DNA of 64,000 nucleotides from Glandiceps talaboti (lineage: Eukaryota > Hemichordata > Enteropneusta > Spengelidae). The DNA is taken from assembly GCF_964340395.1 (NCBI RefSeq), contig NC_135567.1:9870484-9934483 (forward strand). The letters run 5' to 3'. Both the position numbers and the translations under genes were made by a program. A model generated the notes under the pieces. That model saw only the letters and a list, made by a program, of their open reading frames with translations, was not told the DNA's origin and did not search any database. Position 1 is the first letter of the stretch. Every line of letters begins with the position of its first letter. Of the stretch, positions 22,961-35,013 are shown piece by piece.

Positions 22961-23373
22961 GCTGACATCAATAGTCGAATGTAGAATAACAAACTAAATT
23001 CATTTAGTTAGGCCTCAGACACCCCTGTCCTTCTCATTCATAGCATTCCATCTAAATCAAACTCATAGCTCTTCCAGACACCAAGATATACAACATTTCA
23101 ATATTTCAGAATTACTAAAGATATCAAATCAGTTGATGGGATACCTTTATTATGTTGACCTGGTAATTTCATTTGTTTAATTTCAACGCAACTTCCAACA
23201 TCTGTTTGTCATAATCTCTCTATCATGCCCTCTTTGTAGCACATGGTGTTAAATTCAATTTGAATTATTGTGATGTTTCGTTGATAAAAACCGAAAAAAT
23301 AAGATGACTTTGAATTTGGAATATGACTATGACCTTGGATAAAAAAGAGCATACGTTCAGTGAACTGCCCGTC

Positions 23374-23486
23374 ACCCCCCCCCCACCCCCCCCCCTAAAA
23401 AAACAAAACAAAAAACATAACAAAAACAAAAACAAACAAACAACCAAACAAACAAACAAACAAACAAACAGAAACAAACAAAACAT
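23374..23486. repeat. Poly-C run and (CAAA)n low-complexity stretch
   Basis: Runs of C to about 23,395, then A-rich and (CAAA)n repeats. The Lys/Asn/Gln-rich and Phe/Leu/Cys-rich ORFs here are artefacts. Confidence 0.9.
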
Positions 23487-23857
23487 GTATAGACACTTGC
23501 ATCGTATCAATAGCACTTGGGCAACTTGGCATCTTTACTATTGTCGTATTTTTCATAATTGTGGATCATGATATCAGTTGTCTTGGTAACAGGATTTTGT
23601 AAAAAAGCAACTCCAAAAAGGGTTTTTGTTGTATTTTTTTGAATGACTATATAATTTACTATTTTGTTACTTGGCAGTTATATAACAATTATGCTTAATG
23701 TTAGTTATAAACATTTTCAGGACTGTTTTAATAAAATAATCTGGATAAAATACGATGAACTTGAATTTTGACTATGATTTTGACCTTTGATCATGTGATC
23801 AACGAGTTGCTAGTCTGCCCAAACATATATATATGTATGTTTATCCATATATATGTT

Positions 23858-23893
23858 ACTCAACGAGTTATATATATATATAACTCGGTGAGT
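23858..23893. repeat. 36-bp near-perfect palindrome
   Basis: actcaacgagtt, an alternating TA core, then aactcggtgagt. The arms are complementary with one mismatch and there is no spacer, so it could form a cruciform. Confidence 0.8.
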
Positions 23894-24155
23894 ATCAATC
23901 TGCTAAGACAGTGCTCTATACCGTAGTGGCAGAGCGTAATAGTTTTGGTAGTACTGGAACTCTTTCTTGGTTGTAACTCGGATTTTAGCATTTCTGGAGC
24001 CAGAGATCAAATGTTTTTATTAATGATTAGCACCGTTCAAAGTAAAGTTACCATTACCATGGCAGCTGCCTCCTGTGAGTTTGCGCAAGAGAAGCAATAT
24101 AATGTGATCCGAATTAAATGATCAAATGTACCAACAGGCAACATCTGTTTTTTGA

Positions 24156-24214
24156 TTGCCTATATATTATTGCCTATATATTATTGCCTATATATTATTG
24201 CCTATATATTATTC
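24156..24214. repeat. 14-bp minisatellite, 4 copies
   Basis: Four copies of ttgcctatatatta in a row. Confidence 0.9.
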
Positions 24215-24289
24215 TAACCAAATATGATATCAAAAGATGTACTTCAAACCATCTTTGACCTCGGTGTCCTGACTATGAATAAATATAGT

Positions 24290-25250
24290 TATACGATATT
24301 TTGTCTAAATTATATGTTCCAACGTGCCATCATGTAGAACTGGGATGCAGACATCAAATCCAGACTTCAAAATATTGTCACTAGTGTGTCTACATCATGT
24401 TGCAGTCTGTTTTAATGGTTTATTTCATATCACCAGACGAGAAATTGCGATTGTCCTAGCTATGTATTCGTGGATGCAAGTTTAACACAAACCTGATCAG
24501 TTTATTTTGGGACATTTGTAGCTTTGATTTTATGCGACGGGCCAAGCTTCTGTACCAAAAGGAACATGCGTAGTCATAGTGACATTGAATAAGGGTTGAA
24601 GACAACAATTTCCTGGTGTCAAAATCCAAAAATTAAGATTTGTGATATAGGAATTTTAGCTTCAATTGAAAATTGAAGTGCGCCATCAGCGATGTGGCTT
24701 GGCAAACAAGACTAGGGGATTCCCCATACCAGTATGCAAATTATTCAATGGGATGACAATATAAGTATATGAACTCATATCACGACACCATTTTACACCT
24801 TAGGAACGTTGTAGTCGAAACTCCACGTCCACCTGGCAAAAAAAAGCCACTTACGTCTCCAATAGTCAATGATTTCAGAGGGTATGTAGAAGGATAAGTA
24901 ATGCGAAGGCTAACAATAATAAATCGTATTTCGATATTGTACAAGCTTTCGACAACTTTGAAATTCCCCATCTTGATTGTTGCATATGATATGCCACATT
25001 CTTAATATCGAATTGCGAAAGACAAATATGAATGTGGTCTGAGAAGTCTTATGATAGTGAAAAGAGTTTACTAGCACCAAAATATGCACCAACTTAGTCC
25101 TGCTTGTATACAGAATAAGTCCAAACCGTGCGCACCGTCTGCAGGACTAGCATAACAACAACTACAGTGGTATGTGTGTTACTTATTAATTTTGCACTCC
25201 TACGCTTGTATATGCATGAGTTTGATGGTGTTCACGGTTTGTCTTGTTGA
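24290..25250. repeat. Composite satellite, right part without minisatellite
   Basis: Starts in the segment that normally follows the minisatellite (ttttgtctaaatta, tctacatcatgttg). Continues through the minus-strand LINE fragment (about 24,459-24,678), the ggggattcccca block and the gcaggactagcat block into the next left block at 25,251. Confidence 0.75.
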
Positions 25251-26030
25251 CAGCAGGTTATGGCATCTCATTCGTGGTAATTTAAAAATAACTAGAATAT
25301 AATGATATGCAAATCAAAATTCTGACGTCATTATCTATTTATAGTGGTGAGGCAGGATAAGCGAAATAAGGGGAACCCTCACACCAGTATGCAAAGTATT
25401 TCAATATGATGACATTTGACCTCGTACCACAACGTGTACTGTACACTGATACAATTGTATCTAGAAACACCCCTAGGGATGAGATCAATAGTTCAGTGTA
25501 GTAAAAAAAAACTAAATTCAAGAAGACGACATTGCCGAAATTGTAAATATTCAAATGTTGGTCCATAACACTTGCATGAAGTATCTTATTGGCTCACTTC
25601 ATTTAAGGAATTGCACTGTTGATTTTCCGTAGGCTGTGGAACGAAGGAAATATCTAGCTAAAATTCTAAAACAGTGATTAGTGTGCTATACAGCCGATGG
25701 TTATCCTTTAAATCAACGTGAATTAAAGGGTTTATTAGAAACCTTATTTATACTGGGTAGGTCTTTACGTATATAAAGACTTGTCTCCCTAGAAGACCAG
25801 TGAGGGCCATCCCTCATGGGTTCAATGTTAATGCAAAATATGATGCAAGCAGGCATCTGGTACCAAAGGTCTCTTTTCGATGCTACAAACAGAACTATCC
25901 CTTTCGAGGTGTAAGTAAATCGAGGTGTTTCTTCATGGTATTTTTGTGTTTGGGCGGCGCTTGTAAATTTAATAAAAGTGCGCAAAATGCAAGCCGTCAG
26001 TGGGGAAAATATATTCCTAAATCCCAACTC

Positions 26031-26374
26031 TCGCAGTTGTGCAAGTCGCAGGTCGCAGTTGTGGAAGTCGCAGGTTACAGTTGTGCAAGTCGCAGGTCGC
26101 AGGTTGCAGTTATGCAAGTCACAGGTTGTAGTTGTGTAAGTTGTAGGTCGCAGTTGTTCAAGTCGCTTGTCGCAGTTGTGCAAGTCTCAGGGCGTAGTTG
26201 TTCAAGTCGCAGGTCGCAGTTGTGCAAGTCGCAGGTCGCAGGTCGCAGTTGTGCAAGTCGCAGGTCGCAGGTCGCAGTTGTGCAAGTCGCTGGTCGCAGT
26301 TGTGCAAGTCGCAGGTCGCAGTTGTGAAAGTCGCAGTTCGCATGTGGCAGTTGTGCAGGTCACAGGGTGCATGT
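26031..26374. repeat. 22-bp CpG-rich minisatellite, locus 5
   Basis: Shorter array than loci 1-4, with the same unit and the same flanks (aaatcccaactctcgcag on the left, tcgtaatcggatttccat on the right). Confidence 0.9.
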
Positions 26375-26570
26375 CGTAATCGGATTTCCATAATAAACAC
26401 AGTTGCATGCGATATTTTGTCTAAATTAAAAATCCAATGTGCCATCATGCTGAATTGTGATGCAGACATCAAATGTACACATCAAAATATTGGCGCTGGT
26501 GTGTCTACATCATGTTGGAGTCTGTTTTAATGGTTTATTTCATATCACCAGACGAGAAATTGCGATTGTC

Positions 26571-26801
26571 CTAGCTATGAATTAGTGGATGCAAGTTTAA
26601 CACAAACCTGACCAGTTTATATTGGGACATTTGTAGCTTTGATTTTATGCGACGGATCAAGCTTCTGTACCAATAGGAACATGCGTAGTCATAGTAACAC
26701 TGAATAAGGGTTGAAGACAACAATTTCCTGGTGTCAAAATCCAAAAATGAAGATTTGTGATATAGGAATTTTAGCTGCAATTGAAAATTGAATTGCGCCA
26801 T
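26571..26801 (-). mobile_element. Captured LINE RT fragment, best-preserved copy
   Basis: Open over the whole stretch on the minus strand: FLYHKSSFLDFDTRKLLSST, LIQCYYDYACSYWYRSL, KLQMSQYKLVRFVLNLHP. This is the reverse-transcriptase thumb of a non-LTR element. The same fragment with the same ends recurs in every composite unit (about 13,861, 15,380, 16,892, 19,225, 24,459 and 30,687), so it was captured once and then multiplied with the satellite, not inserted each time. Confidence 0.8.
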
Positions 26802-27362
26802 CAGTGATGAGGCTAGGCAAAGAAGACTAGGGGATTCCCCATACCAGTATGCAAATTATTCAATGGGATGACAATATAAGTATATGATCTCATATCACGA
26901 CACCATTTTACACCTTAGGAACGTTGGAGTGGAAACTCCACGTCCACCTGGCAGGAAAAGCCACTAACGTCTCCAAGAGTCAACGATTTGAGAGGGTGTG
27001 TAGAAAGACAAGTAATGCGAAGGCTAACAATAATAAATCGTATTTCGATATTGTACAACTTCGACAACTTTGAAATTGCGCATCTTGATTATTGCATATG
27101 ATTTGTCATATTCTTAACATCGAATTTCGAAAGACAAATATGAATGTGGTCTGAGAAGTCTTACGATAGTGAAAAGAGTTTACTAGCACTAAAATATGCA
27201 CCAACTTAGTCCTGCTTGTATCTGGAATAAGTCCAAACAGTGCGCACCGTCTGCAGGACTAGCATAGCAACAACTACAGTGGTATGTGTGTTACTTATTA
27301 ATTTTGCACTCCTACGCTTGTATATGCATGGGTTCGATGGTGTTCACGGTTTGCCTTGTTGA

Positions 27363-27718
27363 CAGGTTATAGCATCTCATTCGTGGTAATTTAAAAATAA
27401 CTAGAATATAATGATATGCAAATCAAAATTCTGACGTCATTATCTATTTATAGCGGTGAGGCAGGATAATCGAAATAAGGGGAACCCTCACATCAGTATG
27501 CAAAGTATTTCAATATGATGACATTTGACCTCGTACCAGAACGTGTACTGTACACTGATACAATTGTATCTAGAAACACCCCTAGGGATGAGATCAGTAG
27601 TTCAGTTTAGTAAAAAAAAAACTACATTCAAGAGGAAGACACTGTCGAAATAGTAAATATTCAAATATTGGTCCATAACACTTGCATGAAGTATCTCATT
27701 GGCTAACTTCATTTGAAG
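27363..27718. repeat. Composite satellite, truncated left block
   Basis: Copy of 25,251-25,610 ending at cattggctaacttcattt. Unique sequence follows. Confidence 0.65.
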
Positions 27719-29719
27719 GTGATTCAAAATGCTCACAACCACTATTGCTATTTTGCTAGACGACATGTTTGTGAAACGTATTCTGGTTTTAAAACTTTAA
27801 AAAACCGTCAGCAAACACCTTAAAATGACCCTTTTTCAGTCAGTTCCCTTCGGATTTACTTCGAGAGTTTTCGGGTATTTCAGGTCCCACCTAGACCACG
27901 AGATTTTATGACGTCATAGAGAGACATCGTTAGGACGTAGCCTATGACGAGCGTAGTGAACAGGTGAATAAAACTCAACAGCTTTGTGAAAAAATACATT
28001 GCCAGTGGTTGTAATAGACACCAGTAAACAAAAGCTACAGTCTCCATGTCTTATTAACCAACATTTACTGATATTTACTCATATTTCCTGACTAATTGTC
28101 AGTGTCTGTGGGTATAAATGCTAAAATATTATGTCCCCTTATTATGGAAAAATAAATCAAGACGGCGAGACTTGATATACATCATCAACACTTGTAATGT
28201 CGGGTGTTTCACATTCAATGACTTTTATTTATCTGATTTGTTATCATTTGCTTAGAAGCGTTGTGATGCGTTGAAGGCGGCATCTCGAGGACGGCATATT
28301 TTAGCCTACTATACGTACTCGTACTCGCGTCGCCTTATATTTCATCTCGAATAAATATACTAGGTATTAGAATACCGTACCCATGAGAAACTTCAAGAAG
28401 GCGTATCAGGACATGCAGTACCACAATATATTTGTTGGTCCCATAGTACACTAATTGATTCGATTTGCTCCAAGCATATAGAATCACGCTCCGAGCCTTG
28501 CATGTAAATGGAACTGTGGCCGACCTAATTTTGTTGTCCATATATAAAATGAGAGTGACCTGTAAATGTTTCACAGTTTTCGTTGTTGTCTTGTATTGTC
28601 ACATGTTTGGCTTGTGAACGCAAGTTTGCATCTATTATTCTCTGCCAGGTCTGTCTAGGGCGCGATAATCGATAACGAAATAACGAAATCGAAATACCTC
28701 ATCAAGGTGAAGTTGTCCGAGTAAAGTGATGTCTACAATTACAAATGATCTAGATTGTAAAATACAATCGTTGGCGGTGCTTTGCACATTAACTTAACTG
28801 AGCGGAGAGCGAGTAGCGCGCCACCAACGACTGTACATGTGTTTTAATGTCGGAGAAACATCGTGTCAGTCATAACGTCTGCTATGTCGTCGTCGAAATA
28901 AACAGAATAGACTATACTATTCTACAGAAAGGTTATGAAAAAAGTGTAGAATTGAATGTATTAAATTTAAATAATTAGATTAAATCTCCATCATCCAATT
29001 TGTGTTTACAGAATATGAATGCCCTCGTCAGACTCCAATATAGCAAAGCTCACTAAAAATATTCTATAGACAAGTCTTTTATGGGAATATCGTAAAGTTC
29101 TTATGGCTTTTCACACAGTGCAAAACGAGGTTACCTTTGCGTTTCACTCATGGGACGTGATCTATTTTGCATAAAGATAGGCACATATCAAATCTAAACT
29201 AATAATAACACAGAGACTGCAGGATCCTTTACTTCGTCACATTGATAAGTGATATCCGGCTTTACCAATGCAGTAGAAACAGTCTATTGCTGAAACGATT
29301 ATACGTGGACTTGATGATTTTAGGCTACTGGTTTCAACTTTTTACTTTCCACCTGATATAATCACTTAGCTGTGCCTATCTACATCCCAACTGTGCATGA
29401 AACCTATAGAATTGTTTACGTTGCAGTTGAAGGGTCTGATAGGGTGTTTCAAGAAATGCTATGTCCCATCAGCGGAATACCAAGGTAACCCCGTTTACAC
29501 AGTAACTTTGAATCTACATTATCTTTGAAAATGCTTACTGAGGTGCGAAACTAGTTGGAAATCACACATCGTCGAAGAAGTAGAGACTGACCTCTTTACG
29601 ACACTTTCCAAGACAATGGTATAGTATTTGTCATTGCTTCTGCGGAAAAGTATGCCCAGGCTTGTGAGAATGGAAATTTGAACTGTTTTTGTACTAAATT
29701 ACAACATAAAAGTTCTCAC
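27719..29719. other. Unique sequence between satellite and the acyl-CoA synthetase exon
   Basis: The only long repeat-poor part of the first 32 kb. Contains a perfect tgacgtca at about 27,910 and a locally GC-richer patch near 28,790-28,830 (gagcggagagcgagtagcgc). If the exon at 29,720-29,817 belongs to a live gene, its downstream exons should be here or further left, but I could not find them. Confidence 0.4.
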
Positions 29720-29817
29720 CTGGGACCATAACTCCATATACATTAGCTTCTTGAATGTCAGGATAAGATGTTAGTACTTGGGCCACCTCTGTAGTTGCAA
29801 CGTTCTCACCTTTCCAT
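29720..29817 (-). CDS. Internal exon of a fatty-acid transport protein / very-long-chain acyl-CoA synthetase (SLC27A-like)
   Basis: The minus-strand exon encodes 32 full codons: [15 protein letters not shown], then [17 protein letters not shown]. The [11 protein letters not shown] block and the EANVYGV-VPG block are signatures of the FATP/ACSVL family, which makes very-long-chain acyl-CoA from fatty acid, ATP and CoA at membranes. It starts after a tag acceptor (intron after the second base of the preceding codon, which fits Arg) and ends in CCAG followed by a consensus GTGAGA donor (intron after the first base of the next codon, which fits Gly). There is no stop or frameshift. No neighbouring exon was found within 3 kb on either side, so this is either part of a gene with very long repeat-filled introns or a stranded remnant. 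The family call is strong; functionality is open. Confidence 0.8.
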
Positions 29818-30197
29818 CTACATTGTTAGAAAACAACCATTAATAATAAAACTATACATACTGCAAAATTCAGATATTTTCAGCCAATTTGCTGTCATTC
29901 TCTTTAGAGAGATGGCCTCGCAACATGCAAGTACAATAGAAACTTCAATATTCAACAGCTGGATAATTTATCATTTTATTTCTTGAGTCACAATGACGGT
30001 CTATCAATGTATGAAATTAATATTCAAAGTTTATCCAAGATAAAATATGCGTGAAACTTAGGTGGAACTGACTTTGTTCATCTCAGTCTGTGAGTCTCAT
30101 TCTCAAGTTGGTCAATAATAATAATAATGTAAGTTTATTAGAGAGAAAAACTATTGACTTGCGTGTGTGGACAAGAGTGTGGACGTATTACACTTTG
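29818..30197. other. Intronic or intergenic sequence, nothing recognised
   Basis: AT-rich with a short (AAT)n at about 30,116-30,128. Confidence 0.4.
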
Positions 30198-30483
30198 TCG
30201 CAGTTATGGCAGTCGCAGGTCGCAGTTGTGCAAGTCGCAGGTTGCAGTTGTGCAAGTCGCAGGTCGCAGATCGCAGTTGTGTAAGTCGCAGGTCTTAGTT
30301 GTGCAAGTCGCAGGTCGCAGTAGTGTAAGTCGCAGGTCGCAGTTGTGCAAGTCGCTGGTCACAGTTGTGCAAGTCGCAGGTCACAGTTGTGCAAGTCGCT
30401 GGTCACAGTTGTGCAAGTCGCAGGTCGCAGTTGTGCAAGTCGCAGGTCAAAGTTGTGCAAGTCGCAGGTCGCAAGTCGCATGT
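30198..30483. repeat. 22-bp CpG-rich minisatellite, locus 6
   Basis: About a dozen copies, lacking the usual left flank aattcccaactctcgcag. The upstream sequence is unique, so the breakpoint lies inside the minisatellite. Confidence 0.9.
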
Positions 30484-31475
30484 CGTAATCGGATTTCTAT
30501 AATAAACACAGTTGCAGGCGATATTTTGTCTAAATTATATGTTCCAATGTGCCATCATGCTGAATTGCGATGCAGATATCAAATGTACACGTCAAAATAT
30601 CGTCGCTGGTGTGTCTACATCATGTTGGAGTCTGTTTTAATGGTTTATTTCATATCACCAGACGAGAAATTGCGATTGTCCTAGCTATGAATTAGTGGAT
30701 GCAAATTTAACACAAACCTGACCAGTTTATTTTGGGACATTTGTAGCTTTGATTTTATGCGACTGGTCAAGCTTCTGTACCAATATGAACATGCGTAGTC
30801 ATAGTGACATTGAATAAGGGTTCAAGACAACTATTTCCTGATGTCAAAATCCAAAAATTAAGATTTGTTATATAGGAATTTTAGCTGCAATTGAAAATTG
30901 AAGTGCGCCATCAGCGATGAGGCTTGGCAAACAAGACTAGGGGATTCCCCATACCAGTATGTAAATTATTTAATGGGATGACAATATAAGTATATGATCT
31001 CATATCACGACACCATTTTACACCTTAGGAACGTTGTAGTCGAAACTCCACGTCCACCTGGCAAAAAAGCCACTTACGTCTCCAAGAGTCAATGATTTCA
31101 GAGGGTATGTAGAAGGACAAGTAATGCGAAGGCTAACAATAATAAATCGTATTTCGATATTGTACAACTTCGACAACTTTGAAATTGCGCATCTTGATTA
31201 TTGCATATGATGTGTCATATTCTTAACATCGAATTGCGAAAGACAAATATAAATGTGGTCTGAGAAGTCTTATGATAGTGAAAAGAGTTTACTAGCACTA
31301 AAATATGCACCAACTTAGTCCTGCTTGTATACAGAATAAGTCCAAACCGTTCGCACCGTCTGCAGGACTAGCATAGCAACAACTACAGTGGTATGTGTGT
31401 TACTTATTAATTTTGCACTCCTACGCTTGTATATGCATGGGTTCGATGGTGTTCATGGTTTGCCTTGTTGACAGG
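30198..31475. repeat. Composite satellite unit without left block
   Basis: The array begins abruptly with the minisatellite (30,198-30,483), then the right block, a minus-strand LINE fragment (about 30,687-30,903), the ggggattcccca block and the gcaggactagcatag block. Confidence 0.8.
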
Positions 31476-32245
31476 TTATGGCATCTCATTCGTGGTAATT
31501 TAAAAATAACTAGAATATAATGATATGCAAATCAAAATGTTGACGTCATTATCTATTTATAGTGGTGAGGCAGGATAAGCGAAATAAGGGGAACCCTCAC
31601 ACCAGTATGCAAAGTATTTCAATATGATGACATGTGACCTCGTACCGGAACGTGTACTGTACACTGATACAATTGTATTTAGAAACACCCCTAGGGATGA
31701 GATCAATAGTTCAGTGTAGTAAAAAACTAAATTCAAGAGGACGACACTGCCGAAATAGTAAATATTCAAATGTTGGTTCATAACACTTGCATGAAGTATC
31801 TCATTGGCTAACTTCATTTAATGAAACGCACTGGTGATTTTCCGTAGGCTGTGGAACGAAGGAAATATCTAGCTAAAACTCTAAAACAGTGATTAGTGTG
31901 CTATACAGCCGATGGTTATCCTTTAAATCAACGTGAATTAAAGGGTTTATTAGTAATCTTATTTATACTGGATAGTTCTTTACGTATATAAACACTTGTC
32001 TCCCTAGTAGTCCAGTGAGGGCCATCCCTCATGGGATCAATGTTAATGCAAAATATGATGCAAGCAGGCATCTGGTACCAAAGGTCTCTTTTTGATGCTA
32101 CAAACAGAACTATCCCTTTTGAGGTGTAAGTAAATCGAGATGTTTCTTCCAGGTACTTTTGTATTTGGGCAGCGCTTGTAAATTTAATAAAAGTGCGCAA
32201 AATGCAAGCCGTCAGTGGGAAAAAATATTTCTAATTCCCAACTCT
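31476..32245. repeat. Composite satellite, left block without minisatellite
   Basis: Complete left block ending in ctaattcccaactcttgag and then unique sequence. It is the mirror partial of the unit starting at 30,198. A diverged piece (ccagtgagggccatcccta) reappears at about 32,730-32,752. Confidence 0.75.
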
Positions 32246-33686
32246 TGAGTTCTTCAAACAAATATATCAGTGTGTACTTAGTTCTGATCACATTGTTTTC
32301 AAGGAACCTAGGATTTCCCGATCAATGTACCATAAATACTAGAGAGAATACTGAGTGGACGGATGTGTATCATTAAATCTAGGACCTTTCAACATACTCA
32401 ACATACAGTTTTAGAGAATTATCCTGCTGTTAACTATTGGCTCAAGCAATGGGGATCACAAGTTGTAGAACCTGCTCATGTTGCTCAAATTACAATTTTA
32501 TTATGTCTAGAGATTTCCTTTGTTCTACCCAAATGTATATATCACCAAACTTCAATACGGTCAATGTTCGATTCCACAGTTGTCTCAGTTTTGTTTTCAT
32601 AAAGTATACAACCAATAATGAACCTTTGAATTAGTGTAAATGAGACTTTTTTATTTGTATGTATTAATCTTTATTTATAATGGGTAGTTCTTTCAGTGTA
32701 TAGTATACAATGACTTCTTTCCCAAGAAATCCAGTGAGGGCCATCCCTAATGGTGCTAATTCAGGAGGAAGCCGGAGTACCCCAGGAAAACCTGTGTTGT
32801 TTGGTAGAGTCAAGCTGATCTACACCCATCTTATTTATTGTGTGGCAAATTCAATCAACCTTTGAATTGAAACCCAACGTTCCACTGAACTTATACGCTA
32901 GGTCTCTTAACGTTTGTCTCGGAAACAGATATTACACTTATGCCAGTCTAGCAACAATTTTCAGTTTAAAAATTGAACACATTTGATTCCGTCTATCGAG
33001 TTCGTTTGTTCTACCCAAATGTGTTCGGTTGCACGGTTTACTCAGGATATCCCAGTACATAGCATACATCCATGGGAGACTTATTACAACTCTTTCTATC
33101 AAAATTGGTCCTTACAAGTGTATCAAACGTTGACAGAAATTAAAGCGACATAAACTAATTTCTAATACTGCTGTATGGACATATACTAAACTGGCATCAG
33201 TCAGTTGGGAGATCTTTGTATCATGATTTTTAAATGTTTGAATTTGGTCAACATTTTCATCTTTAACTACAAAAATAACAATGTTCCTGCCTAACATTTG
33301 AACATTAGGCCTTAAAAAGATTCGTTCGCTTCCTGTTACCGGACCGTAATTTGTATTTCTCTGCCGACCCTAATTCTTTTTGTACGGCTTCGAAAAGAAG
33401 ATAAAATCGTAAGAAATAGTTGATGCGAAAAATGAATAAAAATAAATAATCTTTAAATGTTCAATAACACAGGGACCATATGGGAAACAGAGGAAAACTT
33501 AACTACCTGAACTAGACACTCAAATATGAAACATATTTAAAAAAAATAGAATAAAAAATCTCCCTGTCCCACCTGTTCTAAAATTGATCGTAAAAAATTT
33601 ACCTGTTTGTGGTATATTACACCACAATAACTCTCTGTCAACCTGTACATCATCATGCGAAACATTGTATTTATTTCATAATATAG
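32246..33686. other. Sequence upstream of the first recognised ankyrin exon
   Basis: No start-codon exon could be identified. Holds a fragment of satellite left block (about 32,640-32,755) and a short stretch typical of dispersed animal repeats (caggaggaagccggagtacc at about 32,764). The promoter and first exon of the ankyrin-Roc gene may be here or further left. Confidence 0.35.
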
Positions 33687-33785
33687 GAAGGTGAGAAACT
33701 CATTCACCAAGCAGCCAAAGATGGAAACATCAGTCAACTACAAAATCTCCTTGACAACGGACACGAACTGGATGCAAAGGACGAG
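33687..33785 (+). CDS. Ankyrin-repeat exon 1 (first recognised)
   Basis: Encodes 33 residues, from EGEKLIHQAAKDGNISQLQ to LLDNGHELDAKDE, after an atatag acceptor and before GAG|GTAAAT. LIHQAAKDGN matches the helix-loop core of an ankyrin repeat. Unlike the later ones it is single-copy and diverged, so it is probably the N-terminal cap of the repeat domain. The exon with the start codon lies upstream and was not found. Confidence 0.8.
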
Positions 33786-34965
33786 GTAAATGTGTTGAAT
33801 ATTTCCTGAACCTTCATTACTACTCTATAATGTAGTCTACATTATGGAGTAGTCGGTTCTCAAAGAATATGTTATATCACAGTTTTAGAAAGTTTATATA
33901 GACATGTTAAACTATGCCAAGGTTATCAGGTGATAGAGGCAATTTATTTTAAGGTAATGAAAATATAGCGTCAGTGGAATTGTAGTACAACCATAAAGTT
34001 ATTTACAAAAAAAAATGTTTATCCACATGCTGATCCATGTTATGCATCGATGTTCATTTGCTGAATGTGTTATCTGGTTGACTATCCAGCCATGTTGTTA
34101 TATTTGCAATATACATACGACTGTTACTAAGGGCATGGGCTTTTTGAAGGTTTTTGGAAGGTTTATTCACTTTTCAGATGATAGAGGTAATGGTAATGCT
34201 AAGGCATGGTACTGTTGCTAGGCATATTTGCATGAATTATTATTCACTTATCTAGTAATCCCTGTTATCTTTGCTAGAGATACCATAATTTGGCTGTTGT
34301 TACAGGCGTGGTCTTATTGCTATGATATATGTACATGTTCTTTGAATATTTATTCAATTGTCTGTTAATTCCTGTTTTCTTTGCAATAGACCGTAACATT
34401 TTGCTGTTGCTATGGGCGTGATCTTGTTTCTAGGGATATGTGCATACATTTATGTGTGTTCACTCACTTGCCTACCCGATGATGTTGTTATTTTAGAAAG
34501 CTGTACTGCAGTAGCTGCAACTGTGACATTTATTTTCATAAAAGAACCAAAGATATATCACTGAAAATTGGTCACTTACATATTATCTGTCAGTTCACAG
34601 TCAATATTATCCGTATGTGCTGTAGTGACAAATTTCAATCTGCACTAGCTGTAACCTGATTTTCATATTTTGATTAGACAACCACTTTGTACCGAAAGAC
34701 AATTCTTAAAATATAAATAAATAAACATTGAATAGTGTTAATCATTGTCGATAACATCCAGTAAGCGTGCAGAAACAGATCGTCGTTGACGGCTCTGATA
34801 TTTTAGAGTGAGGACCCCAAAAGACAATATGATTTGATTTATCATGTATAAAGTTACAAAAAACATTTGGAAGAGCGTTATTAATATAAATGTCAAATAA
34901 TACATTGTGAAATAAATAGTTGACATGTTAATATACACTAATCAAGTATGTTTACATAGTATCAT
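33786..34965. other. Intron with a dispersed repeat
   Basis: Holds about three diverged copies of a roughly 120-bp repeat at 34,110-34,470 (ttgctaggcatatttgcat, gttacaggcgtggtctt). The same family appears inverted at about 62,490-62,660 in the ABC transporter intron. Confidence 0.55.
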
Positions 34966-35013
34966 ATTAAGTTCTTAATACTACAAGGATGTAAATTAGA
35001 TGCCGTTGACAAG
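34966..35013 (+). pseudogene. Truncated type B ankyrin exon
   Basis: Only the last 16 codons (IKFLILQGCKLDAVDK) remain. The first half and the acceptor are replaced by unrelated sequence. This is the ragged left edge of the array. Confidence 0.85.

Larger units (their letters stand above)
23581..24245. repeat. Dispersed repeat, partner of 20,401-20,880
   Basis: Same element as 20,401-20,880, interrupted by an AT palindrome at 23,858-23,893 and a 14-bp minisatellite at 24,156-24,214. Confidence 0.65.
25251..27362. repeat. Composite satellite unit, copy E (about 2.1 kb)
   Basis: A full unit: left block 25,251-26,030, minisatellite 26,031-26,374, LINE fragment 26,571-26,801, ggggattcccca block, gcaggactagcatag block. 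It is followed at 27,363 by a left block that is cut at about 27,718. Confidence 0.8.
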
